From positions 62,001-126,000 of the forward strand of contig JADJLZ010000010.1 in NCBI GenBank assembly GCA_016709875.1: 64,000 nucleotides of DNA. Reading direction: 5' to 3'. The first letter of the stretch is position 1; every line of letters starts with the position of its first letter. A program made the position numbers and the translations under genes. This document shows positions 52,745 through 60,640 of the stretch, piece by piece. Under the pieces are notes generated by a model that was not told where the DNA came from, made no database searches, and saw only the letters and a program-made list of their open reading frames with translations. This DNA comes from Planctomycetota bacterium (GTDB lineage Bacteria; Planctomycetota; UBA1135; GCA-002686595).

Positions 52745-54394
52745 TCAGTGGTGTGCCGCACTCGGCAACTGCGCGGGATAGTTGTAGGCCTCTTCGGTGA
52801 CGATGGGCGCCTCGTCGAAGTTGGCCGTGATCGGGGGCGAGGATGCGTTCTCCCACTCGAGTCCCTTGGCCATCCAGGGATTCGCGCTGGCCTTGGCTCC
52901 GGCGACGATCGCCCAGCCGATGTTCAGCATGCTGAGGAGGATGCCGGCGCCGAGCGTCATCGCACCGGCCGAGGAGAGCACGTTCAGCACCTGCCACTCC
53001 TCGGGATAGAAGTGGTAGCGCCGTGGCATGCCCAGGTAGCCCAGGATGAACTGCGGGAAAAACGTCAGGTTGAAGCCGATGAAGATGATGATCGCGCCGA
53101 ACTTCGCCGGACCTTCGCTGTACATGCGGCCGGTGATCTTCGGGAACCAGAAGTGCAGGCCGGCGAGGTAGGCGAACATCGCCGAGCCGACCATCACGTA
53201 GTGGAAGTGCGCCACGATGAAGTAGGTGTCGTGGATGTGCACGTCCAGGCCGAGGTTCGCGCAGAAGAGGCCCGTCAGGCCGCCGATCAGGAACAGCCCC
53301 ATGAAGCACATGGCGTACACCATGGGCGTGTCCATGGAGACCGAGCCCTTGTACATCGTGGCCGTCCAGTTGAAGGTCTTGATCGCCGAGGGCACCGCGA
53401 CGATGTACGTCAGGATCGAGAACACGATGTCCGCGTAGGTCGACTGGCCCGTCACGTACATGTGGTGGCCCCAGACGATGAAGCCGATGATCGCGATGCC
53501 CAGCGAGGACATGGCCACGAAGGCGTAGCCGAAGATGCGCTTGCGGGTGAAGCAGGCGATCACCTCGCTGATCACGCCCATCCCCGGCAGGATCATGATG
53601 TAGACGGCCGGGTGGCTGTAGAACCAGAACATGTGCTGGAACAGCACCGGGTCGCCGCCCGCGGTCGGGTCGAAGATGCCGACGTGGAAGACGCGCTCGA
53701 TCGCCATCGTCAGCACGGTGATCGCGATGACCGGCGTGCCAAGCAGCATGACGAGGCTGGTCGCGTAGTGCGCCCAGATGAAGAGCGGCAGCCGGAACCA
53801 GGTCATGCCCGGCGCGCGCATCTTGTGGATCGTGACCATGAAGTTCAGGCCGGTCAGGATCGACGAGAAGCCCGTCACGAAGGCCGCCATGGCCGTCAAC
53901 GCGACGTTGGTGTTCGAGTAGGTCGAGCTGAAGGGCGGGTAGAGCGTCCAGCCCGTGTCGACGCCGCCGAGCACGATCACCAGCACCGCCATCGAGCCGC
54001 CCGTCATGTAGACGTACCAGGACAGCAGGTTGATCTTGGGGAAGGCGACGTCCTTGGCCCCGATCATGATCGGGATCAGGAAGTTGCCCAGCGTGGCCGG
54101 GATCGACGGGATCAGGAAGAAGAAGATCATCACGATCCCGTGGAGCGTGAAGAGCTTGTTGTACGTGTCCGAGTCGAACAGGTCGCCCTTGGGCGTGAAG
54201 AGCTCGGCGCGAATCAGGAGCGCCAGCAGGCCGCCGACCGAGAAGAAGACCGTGATCGCCGCGAGGTAGAGGATCGCGATGCGCTTGTGGTCCACGGTCA
54301 GGAGCCACGACTTCAACGTGTGACCGTCGGTCAGGTAGCTCGGCTTGTCCGAGCGCTCGGGGCCCGGGCGGATGGTGGCAGCGTGGCTGCTCAT
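52745..54394 (-). CDS. coxA: Cytochrome c oxidase subunit I (A2-type, caa3)
   Basis: Catalytic subunit I of a haem-copper oxygen reductase, 549 residues and 12 or more helices. It reduces O2 and pumps protons. Metal-binding residues are visible: haem a His in LFTLHGIVMIFFF, CuB His and the cross-linked Tyr in YSHPAVYIMILP, the His pair in WGHHMYVTG, and the haem His residues in HIHDTYFIVAHFHYVM. The motif YSHPAV has Ala where A1-type enzymes carry the proton-channel Glu (HPEVY), and a Tyr-Ser pair just before it. That combination defines A2-type oxidases, as in Rhodothermus marinus. Its start overlaps the coxB stop (ATGA at 54391). Confidence 0.97.
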   Translation of the reverse strand: MSSHAATIRPGPERSDKPSYLTDGHTLKSWLLTVDHKRIAILYLAAITVFFSVGGLLALLIRAELFTPKGDLFDSDTYNKLFTLHGIVMIFFFLIPSIPATLGNFLIPIMIGAKDVAFPKINLLSWYVYMTGGSMAVLVIVLGGVDTGWTLYPPFSSTYSNTNVALTAMAAFVTGFSSILTGLNFMVTIHKMRAPGMTWFRLPLFIWAHYATSLVMLLGTPVIAITVLTMAIERVFHVGIFDPTAGGDPVLFQHMFWFYSHPAVYIMILPGMGVISEVIACFTRKRIFGYAFVAMSSLGIAIIGFIVWGHHMYVTGQSTYADIVFSILTYIVAVPSAIKTFNWTATMYKGSVSMDTPMVYAMCFMGLFLIGGLTGLFCANLGLDVHIHDTYFIVAHFHYVMVGSAMFAYLAGLHFWFPKITGRMYSEGPAKFGAIIIFIGFNLTFFPQFILGYLGMPRRYHFYPEEWQVLNVLSSAGAMTLGAGILLSMLNIGWAIVAGAKASANPWMAKGLEWENASSPPITANFDEAPIVTEEAYNYPAQLPSAAHH

Positions 54395-55338
54395 TGGGTT
54401 TCCTTCGGCTTGGCCTTGAGCGTCTTGATGTAGGCAACGAGCTGCAGGACCTGCTCCTCGGTCAGCTGACCGTCGTAGAGGGGCATGATCGGCTCGAAGC
54501 CGGCGACGACCTTGGCCGTCGAATGCAGGATGGACTCGCGCAGGTAGTCGTCGTCGGCGAGCACGGTCGACCCGTCGCGCAGCGCGACCTGGGTCCCGTA
54601 GACGCCCCACAGCGGAGCGCCGCGCGCGTCGGGCGCGTCCTTGTGGCAGGTGTCGCAGCGGTTGCCCTCGAAGAGCTTCTTGCCGGCGGCGTCCGCCGTC
54701 TCGGCGCCGAGGTTGCCGGAGAGCCACTTGTCGTAGTCGGCTTGCGACATCACGTGCACCAGGCCGATCATCTGCGAGTGCTTGGTGCCGCAGTACTGGG
54801 CGCACTCGATGCGGTAGGAGCCGATCTTCGTGGCTTCGAACCAGCACTCGGTGTAGCGGCCCGGCACGACGTCGCGCTTCATGCGGAAGTCGGGCACGAA
54901 GAAGTCGTGGATCACGTCCTCGCTCGTGAGCGTGAGGCGCACGGGCTGGTTGATCGGCACGTGCAACTCGTTGATCTCGCGCTGGCCGGTCGGGTGCTGC
55001 AGCTTCCACATCCACTGCTTGCCGACCACGTAGTAGTCGAGCGCGCCCTTGGGCGGCGTGACCATGCGCATGTAGAGCCAGGCGCCCCAGCCGAACATCG
55101 TCAGCATGATCAGCAGCGGGACCACCGACCAGGTGATCTCGAGCATCATGTTGCCCTCGACCTGCTGGATGGCCGTGTGCGTCGGGTTGCGGCGGTACTT
55201 GATCGAGAAGTACACGATCGCAACGACGACGCCCAGCGCGAAGACTGCGCACACGAGCAGCAGGTAGAGGTAGATGTAGTCGACCTGGCTCGCGAAGGTC
55301 GATGCGTTCTCGGGGAACAGGTTGAGTTGGTTGCCCAT
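54391..55338 (-). CDS. coxB: Cytochrome c oxidase subunit II with fused cytochrome c domain
   Basis: Subunit II of a caa3-type oxidase, 315 residues. Two membrane helices (about 18-42 and 66-90) are followed by the cupredoxin domain with the CuA ligands in ECAQYCGTKHSQMIG (Cys, Cys, His and Met) and the upstream DVIHDFFVPDF. A cytochrome c domain with CDTCHKDA and a distal Met (probably in FEPIMPLYD) completes the chain. The fusion lets the oxidase accept electrons directly, which suits transfer from the adjacent ACIII. There is no cleavable signal peptide. It is preceded by the SCO gene (11 bp gap). Confidence 0.95.
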   Translation of the reverse strand: MGNQLNLFPENASTFASQVDYIYLYLLLVCAVFALGVVVAIVYFSIKYRRNPTHTAIQQVEGNMMLEITWSVVPLLIMLTMFGWGAWLYMRMVTPPKGALDYYVVGKQWMWKLQHPTGQREINELHVPINQPVRLTLTSEDVIHDFFVPDFRMKRDVVPGRYTECWFEATKIGSYRIECAQYCGTKHSQMIGLVHVMSQADYDKWLSGNLGAETADAAGKKLFEGNRCDTCHKDAPDARGAPLWGVYGTQVALRDGSTVLADDDYLRESILHSTAKVVAGFEPIMPLYDGQLTEEQVLQLVAYIKTLKAKPKETQ

Positions 55339-55349
55339 GATCGGTTGCG

Positions 55350-56306
55350 CTAGGCGGCTCCGGCCTGCAGACGTGCCTTGCGGTGGTCACGGCGCACTTG
55401 GAGGACGATGAAGCCGACCAGGACCACGAGGAAGGCGCCCCCCGTGATCTGCAGGACGGTGGTGAGCACGAGACCGTACTTCCCGGTGGTCGGGTCGTAG
55501 TGGAAGCAGAGCATCAGCAGCTGGTCGACGACGGTGCCGACCTTGCCGCTGGAGGCCTCGATGAGCGCGAACTTGAGCGTGCGCGCGTCGAACTCGATGC
55601 CGAAGAGGTACTTCGAGATGCGCCCCTTGGGCGTCAGTACCACGATGCCGGGCTCGTGGGCGTAGTGCCCGAGCTCGCGGTCGTACCAGTAGCGGAACCC
55701 GATGCTGTCGGCGAGGCGGTGGATGCTCTCTGAGCCGGGGCCGAGGGCCTCGCCGTTCTCCGCGAGCAGTTGCTCTCCCTTGGGCAGCGGCAGCGCCGAG
55801 AGGAAGTGCCAGCCCACTCCCGCCTCGGGCTTGCCGAGGCTGTGCAGGTACTTGGCCTTCTTCTCGACCGCGAGTTCGGGACCCTCGGCCGGGTTGATCG
55901 TGTAGGAGACGATCTGGAAGTCCTTGCCGGCCTCCAGACCCAGGGCGCGCATCGAGCTCACGAGGCCGTTCAGGACCTGCGTGCAGAGCATCGGGCAGCC
56001 GTAGTAGACCGGCGTCAGGATCACCGGCTTGTCGCCGAAGTAGTCGCCGAGCTTGACGACCGCGCCCGTCTCGTCGCGGAACTCGACGTCGAGCGGCACG
56101 TCGCCGCCGAGCTTCTGGTCGAAGCCGACTGCCGCGCGCACCTTGTTGATGTCGACCGGCGTCTTGCGCGCGGGCGCAGGGTTCTGGTCGCCCATCATCC
56201 CTTGCGCATGCACTGCGGGAGCGCAGAGCGCAGCTGCGAGCACGACGCCGCCCAGCGCGCGCAGGGCGCGTCGGCGGAGCGGGTGGGTGCTCGAGTGGGA
56301 GATCAT
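55350..56306 (-). CDS. SCO1/SenC copper chaperone with C-terminal membrane anchor
   Basis: Exported thioredoxin-fold protein of 318 residues in the SCO1/SenC family, which inserts copper into the CuA centre of oxidase subunit II. A signal peptide (ALGGVVLAAALCAPAVHAQ) precedes the domain. The metal-binding CX3C motif is CPMLC (in VYYGCPMLCTQVL), and the partner His is in LGHYAHEPGIVVLTP. Unlike classical SCO proteins it has a membrane helix near the C-terminus (TGGAFLVVLVGFIVLQV) followed by a basic tail. The gene lies directly upstream of coxB, as expected for an assembly factor. Confidence 0.92.
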   Translation of the reverse strand: MISHSSTHPLRRRALRALGGVVLAAALCAPAVHAQGMMGDQNPAPARKTPVDINKVRAAVGFDQKLGGDVPLDVEFRDETGAVVKLGDYFGDKPVILTPVYYGCPMLCTQVLNGLVSSMRALGLEAGKDFQIVSYTINPAEGPELAVEKKAKYLHSLGKPEAGVGWHFLSALPLPKGEQLLAENGEALGPGSESIHRLADSIGFRYWYDRELGHYAHEPGIVVLTPKGRISKYLFGIEFDARTLKFALIEASSGKVGTVVDQLLMLCFHYDPTTGKYGLVLTTVLQITGGAFLVVLVGFIVLQVRRDHRKARLQAGAA

Positions 56307-56336
56307 CTGGGGGAGATCAATTGGCGCGGGTCGAGG

Positions 56337-56777
56337 TTACTTGCGCGTCGGCAGACCCTGCTCGAGCAGCTTCTGCATCGCCTGCTGGATCGGGATGTGG
56401 ACGACCTTCGACTGCTCGTCGATCCAGTAGTAAGTGTCGAGCTTCTGCGCCTCGTAGGCGCGCACGTCGGCGAGCCCCGTCGACTTGAAGATGGGCTTCT
56501 CGACGTTGGGCGCCTCGCTGAAGTTGACCGGCATGTGCGGCGCGGTCTCGAGCAGCGGTCCGGGCGGGACTTCGCGCAGGGGCGTCAGGGCGTTGCCGAC
56601 AGCGCTCTGCTGCTGCTCGCGGGTGCGCAGGAACTTGTAGACCCAGATCATGCTCCCGAAGGAGGCCAGGCAGAGCACGATCAGCACCAGGCCGGACTCG
56701 GCCAGCGGGCGGATCTTCGCGTCGGTGAGTTCGTGGCCGGGGCCGGAGGCCGCGCCGTGCGGATCAGTGGTGTGCAT
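56337..56777 (-). CDS. Single-span membrane protein of the ACIII-oxidase operon
   Basis: Protein of 146 residues with one membrane helix (about 28-50, SGLVLIVLCLASFGSMIWVY) and a soluble C-terminal domain that ends LDTYYWIDEQSKVVHIPIQQ, then AMQKLLEQGLPTRK. It starts inside the end of actF (14-bp overlap) and lies before the SCO gene, so it is surely expressed with the complex. It has no haem or iron-sulfur motif. It could be an extra ACIII subunit (in the style of ActG) or an oxidase-assembly factor; I cannot decide which. Confidence 0.75.
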   Translation of the reverse strand: MHTTDPHGAASGPGHELTDAKIRPLAESGLVLIVLCLASFGSMIWVYKFLRTREQQQSAVGNALTPLREVPPGPLLETAPHMPVNFSEAPNVEKPIFKSTGLADVRAYEAQKLDTYYWIDEQSKVVHIPIQQAMQKLLEQGLPTRK

Positions 56778-57939
56778 GCTGCAGGCTCCCGGAGAGCTCC
56801 AGATCTTGTTCCGACACGAAGGGCTTGCTCTTGAAGGCCCGGAGGAAGAGCGCGATCCAGAAACCGCCCATCGCGAGCGGCACGGCGAGGTCGAGCCAGT
56901 GCATCTTGAACTCCGGCGAGAAGGCCGGGCCGATGTACCAGTAGAGGTCGAGGAAGCGCATGCACACCAGCAAGCCGGCGATGCCCGCCAGGATCTGCGC
57001 GTGCTGCTTGTGCTTGCGGAACAGCAGCAGGAAGAACGGCAGCGCGAAGTGCAGCACCACCAGCCCCAGGGCCAGCGTGCGCCAGCTCTCGCTCGTGCGC
57101 AGGTGCACCCAAGGCGTCTCCTCGTTCAGGTTGCCCGACCAGATGATCAGGTACTGCGAGAAGTTGGTGTAGGCCCACAAGAGCACCATCGCGAAGGACA
57201 GCGTTCCCAGGTCGTGGAAGCGCTCGCTCGTGAAGACCTGCGTGAAGGGCGCGCGCTTGCGCAGCCAGGCGCCGAAGAGGATGCACATGCACATCGTCTC
57301 CAGGCCGCCACCGACCAGGAAGATCGCGCCGTACATGGTCGAGAACCAGTGCGGCTCGAGCGACATGGCCCAGTCGAAGACCGCGAAGGAGAGCGTCAGC
57401 GCGAAGAGCAGGAAGCCCGGCCCCGAAGTGCTGCGCGCGATGCCCGCGGCGGCGTAGTCGCCCGTGTCGCGGCGCGCGGAGACGCGCTGCATCACGCCCG
57501 CGAGCAGGATCCAGACCGCGAAGTACAGCGCCGCGCGCACGATGAAGAACGACGGGTTGAGCCAGCCGGCCTTGTGCGCCAGCAGCTCGTCGTGCTCGGC
57601 GGCACCCGGGACGGCCCAGGGGTAGTAGCTCGCCATGTGCACGATCACCGGGATGAAGAACAGCGCCATCAGCGGCAGCATGCGCATCGCCGCCTCGAGC
57701 GGGCGGCGCAGAGCGGCACCCCAGCGACCGCCGGTCAACTGGTGCAGCATGTACAGGCCCAGGCTCCCGGTCGTGGGGGCGAGCCAGAAGAAGAAGGCGT
57801 ACAGGTACGCGTGCCAGAACTGTTCCTTGTCCTGGGTCCACCCGTAGCCGGCGCCGAGCGCGGCGATCACGCCGACGGCGATCGCGGCCATTTGCAGGCC
57901 CGACAGGTCGCGGCGGAGGTTCTCGTTGGATTGGCTCAT
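56764..57939 (-). CDS. actF: ACIII subunit ActF-like membrane protein
   Basis: Integral membrane protein of 391 residues with about ten helices. It matches ActF, one of the two large quinol-binding or proton-path membrane subunits of alternative complex III. Recognisable stretches are FFFWLAPTTGSLGLYMLHQL, SFAVFDWAMSLEPHWFSTMY and LLWAYTNFSQYLIIWSGNLN, the last highly typical for ActF. It lies 13 bp after actE and overlaps the small membrane gene downstream by 14 bp. Confidence 0.9.
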   Translation of the reverse strand: MSQSNENLRRDLSGLQMAAIAVGVIAALGAGYGWTQDKEQFWHAYLYAFFFWLAPTTGSLGLYMLHQLTGGRWGAALRRPLEAAMRMLPLMALFFIPVIVHMASYYPWAVPGAAEHDELLAHKAGWLNPSFFIVRAALYFAVWILLAGVMQRVSARRDTGDYAAAGIARSTSGPGFLLFALTLSFAVFDWAMSLEPHWFSTMYGAIFLVGGGLETMCMCILFGAWLRKRAPFTQVFTSERFHDLGTLSFAMVLLWAYTNFSQYLIIWSGNLNEETPWVHLRTSESWRTLALGLVVLHFALPFFLLLFRKHKQHAQILAGIAGLLVCMRFLDLYWYIGPAFSPEFKMHWLDLAVPLAMGGFWIALFLRAFKSKPFVSEQDLELSGSLQHAHH

Positions 57940-57952
57940 CGCTTGGCGTCAC

Positions 57953-58627
57953 CTACTTCGGGTGCGAGGCTTCCTGTGCCCCGTGCGGGGCGGTTTCCTC
58001 GTGCTTCTTCGTGCTCTCCACGACGAGCTGCTTCTCCTGCGCGGAGAGCTCGTCGTACTTGATCGTCTCCGACAGCTGCAGCGCGCGGATGTAGGCCACG
58101 ATCGCCCAGCGGTCCTTGGGGTTGACGCGGTCGGCGACGTCGTACATCGACGCGAAGCCGTTGGTCATCACGTCGAAGAAGTAGCCCGGAGGCGACTTCA
58201 CGAGGCGTTCGATGTGGTAGCTCGGCGGCTGCTTCATGCCGCGCGCGACCGCGGTGCCTTCGCCATTGCCCAGGCGGCCGTGGCAGGGGGTGCAGGTGAC
58301 CGTGAAGCGATTGCGGCCGCGCTCGAGCAGCTCCGCGTCGACCTTGAGCGGGAAGGTCTCGACGAGCTTGCCGTCGAGCTTGCCCGTGTAGAAGGCCTCG
58401 TCCTCCGCGAGCCAGCGGTTGTCGTTGGCGTGCAGGTCGTCGGTCGCGTCGTGCGGGATGGTGCCCGGCACGAAGTTGCGCGCGGTCTTGCCGTCGGCGA
58501 AGAAGGCGCTCGCGGACTGCGGCTTCTTGCGCGGCTGGTCGTGCATGTCCTGGCGGCAGGCGCTGAGACCGGCTGCGAGGATCGCGCCCATCACGAGGGC
58601 GCTGCGCTTGGAATGGGTGAGCGGCAT
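57953..58627 (-). CDS. actE: ACIII subunit ActE, monohaem cytochrome c lipoprotein
   Basis: Cytochrome c subunit of ACIII, 224 residues. A lipoprotein signal (ILAAGLSACRQ, lipobox LSAC) anchors it outside the inner membrane. The haem site is CTPCHG and a distal Met may lie in ARGMKQPPSYH. The C-terminal helix has the family-type RWAIVAYIRALQLSE. It would receive electrons from ActB/ActA and pass them to the caa3 oxidase. Its start overlaps the actD stop (ATGA at 58624-58629 on the minus strand). Confidence 0.9.
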   Translation of the reverse strand: MPLTHSKRSALVMGAILAAGLSACRQDMHDQPRKKPQSASAFFADGKTARNFVPGTIPHDATDDLHANDNRWLAEDEAFYTGKLDGKLVETFPLKVDAELLERGRNRFTVTCTPCHGRLGNGEGTAVARGMKQPPSYHIERLVKSPPGYFFDVMTNGFASMYDVADRVNPKDRWAIVAYIRALQLSETIKYDELSAQEKQLVVESTKKHEETAPHGAQEASHPK

Positions 58628-59175
58628 CAGTTCGGGACCTCCGCGAGCGAGAGCGGGTGCAGACCCTCGAGGAAACCACGCGTCTTCGCGAGGTCGAAGC
58701 GCGGGTCGGTGCTCTCGATCACCAGGAAGAAGCGGTTGCGCGTGGCATTCTCGAAGGCCGGAATGCCAAAGAGCGGGTGGTGCGGGCGCGGCAGGCCGTT
58801 CATCACGAGCATGCCCAGCGCCGCGGTGAGCGCGCCGAAGAGGATCGTGGTCTCGTAGGCGGGGACGACGAAGGCCGGCCAGCTGAAGTCGGGCTTGCCG
58901 GCGATGTTCATCGGGTAGTTGATCATGTTGACCCAGTACTCCAGGCCAAACCCGACGCACAGGCCGGTGATCGCTCCGCAGAGCGTGAAGAGCGGCACCT
59001 TGTTCGTCTGTCCGAGGACTTCCGAGAGTCCGTGGACCGGCATCGGGGAGTAGCCCTCGACTTCGTCGTAGCCCTGCTCCTTGGCTGCCTTCGCCGCGGC
59101 GACGAGGTCGTCGGCGTGGTCGAACTCGGCCATCAGGCCGTAGATCGCGGGCTCTGCGCTCTTGTGTTGGCTCAT
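58627..59175 (-). CDS. actD: ACIII subunit ActD (DUF3341)
   Basis: Membrane protein of 182 residues of the DUF3341/ActD family. A soluble N-terminal part begins with IYGLMAEFDHADDLVAAAKA, a family signature, then GYDEVEGYSPMPVHGL. Two membrane helices follow (about 60-85 and 97-120). The C-terminus ends with HPLFGIPAFENATRNRFFLV. ActD is a structural subunit of ACIII. It sits 12 bp after actC and is coupled to actE. Confidence 0.92.
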   Translation of the reverse strand: MSQHKSAEPAIYGLMAEFDHADDLVAAAKAAKEQGYDEVEGYSPMPVHGLSEVLGQTNKVPLFTLCGAITGLCVGFGLEYWVNMINYPMNIAGKPDFSWPAFVVPAYETTILFGALTAALGMLVMNGLPRPHHPLFGIPAFENATRNRFFLVIESTDPRFDLAKTRGFLEGLHPLSLAEVPN

Positions 59176-59187
59176 GGTCGTGTGCGG

Positions 59188-60570
59188 CTAGTGGTGCGTG
59201 CTCTTGCCGGGGCGCGCGGGGCCGCGCGGGACCAGTCCGCGCACCTCGAAGATCGCGATCGCGGGCAGGAAGCGGATGAACAGCGAGAACGCGAAGATGA
59301 AGAACCCGATCGTGCCGAGGAACATGCTCCAGTCGTACAGCGTCGGGTGGTACATGCCCCACGAGGAGGGCAGGAAGTCGCGGTGCAGGCTGATCACGAC
59401 GATCACGAAGCGCTCGAGCCACATGCCGATGTTCACCGACATCGAGACGAAGAAGAGCATCCAGACGCTGCTGCGCGCCTTCTTCGACCACATGATCTGC
59501 GGGATCAGGATGTTGCAGAGCAGCAGCGACCAGTACTCGTACTTGTAGGGGCCGGTCAGGCGGTTGGTGAGCATGAACTGCTCGTACGCCGAGCCCGAGT
59601 ACCAGGCCATGAAGCCCTCGATCGCGTAGCCGTAGGCGACGATCAGGCCGGTCGCGAGCATGACCTTGCCCATGTTCTGCAGGTGGCGCTCGGTGATGAA
59701 GTCCTCGAGCCGGTACCACGCGCGCAAGGGCAACATCAGCGTCAGCACCATCGCGAAGCCGGCGAAGATGGCGCCCGCGACGAAGTAGGGCGGGAAGATC
59801 GTCGTGTGCCAGCCGGGGATGATGCCCGCGGCGAAGTCGAAGGACACGACCGTGTGCACCGAGACGACCAGCGGTGCTGAGAGGCCGGCGAGCAGCAGCG
59901 AGGCGATCTCGTAGCGGTCCCAGTGGCTCGCAGCGCCGCGCCAGCCCAGGCACAGGGCGCCGTAGGCGCGCTTGACCCAGATGTTGCGCGCGCGGTCGCG
60001 CAGCGTGGCGAGGTCGGGAACCATGCCCACGTACCAGAAGACGAGGCTGACCGTGGCGTAGGTCGAGACCGCGAACACGTCCCAGATCAGCGGCGAGCGG
60101 AAGTTCTGCCACATGCCCATCGAGTTGGGCAGCGGCAGCATCCAGAACGCCAGCCACGGGCGGCCGGTGTGCATCAGCGGGTACATGCCCGCGCACATCA
60201 CGGCAAAGATCGTCATCGCCTCGGCGGCGCGGTTGATCGAGGTGCGCCAGCCCTGGCGCAGGAGCAGCAGGATCGCGCTGATCAGCGTGCCGGCGTGGCC
60301 GATACCGATCCACCACACGAAGTTGATGATCGCGAAGCCCCAGCCGACGGGGTTGTTGATGCCCCACAGGCCGACGCCGCGGAAGAACAGCGAGAGCACC
60401 GTGAACCCGAGGATGCCCACGAAAGTCCCGGAGACCGCGATGGCGAGCCACCAGCCCAGCGGAGTGCGCTTGGTGAGCACCATGTCCGCGATCTTGTCCG
60501 TGACCGAAGCCAGGCTGTGCCCGGGTCCGATCAGGGCCGGGGGTTCGACGTCGGTGGTCTTGTTGCTCAT
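59188..60570 (-). CDS. actC: ACIII subunit ActC (NrfD/PsrC-like membrane protein)
   Basis: Polytopic membrane subunit of ACIII, 460 residues and about ten helices, of the NrfD/PsrC superfamily that binds quinol. Characteristic stretches are VWWIGIGHAGTLISAILLLL, SFDFAAGIIPGWHTTIFPPY and NIGMWLERFVIVVISLHRDF, the last with an ERFxI pattern typical of ActC. Start: ATG 60570; codons further upstream are Arg/Ser-rich shadow. It lies 70 bp after actB. Confidence 0.93.
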   Translation of the reverse strand: MSNKTTDVEPPALIGPGHSLASVTDKIADMVLTKRTPLGWWLAIAVSGTFVGILGFTVLSLFFRGVGLWGINNPVGWGFAIINFVWWIGIGHAGTLISAILLLLRQGWRTSINRAAEAMTIFAVMCAGMYPLMHTGRPWLAFWMLPLPNSMGMWQNFRSPLIWDVFAVSTYATVSLVFWYVGMVPDLATLRDRARNIWVKRAYGALCLGWRGAASHWDRYEIASLLLAGLSAPLVVSVHTVVSFDFAAGIIPGWHTTIFPPYFVAGAIFAGFAMVLTLMLPLRAWYRLEDFITERHLQNMGKVMLATGLIVAYGYAIEGFMAWYSGSAYEQFMLTNRLTGPYKYEYWSLLLCNILIPQIMWSKKARSSVWMLFFVSMSVNIGMWLERFVIVVISLHRDFLPSSWGMYHPTLYDWSMFLGTIGFFIFAFSLFIRFLPAIAIFEVRGLVPRGPARPGKSTHH

Positions 60571-60640
60571 CGGTTCTTGGGGGGGCTCTTGTGCAGCCGA
60601 GCGGTGTCGGTCGACGTTCCTCGAGACTCCGCGGAGGGGG

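Noticed and set aside
52005..54437. Long open frame on the same strand overlapping coxA and coxC in another frame
   Set aside because: Arg/Pro/His-rich translation without hydrophobic helices; it is the shifted shadow of the oxidase genes.
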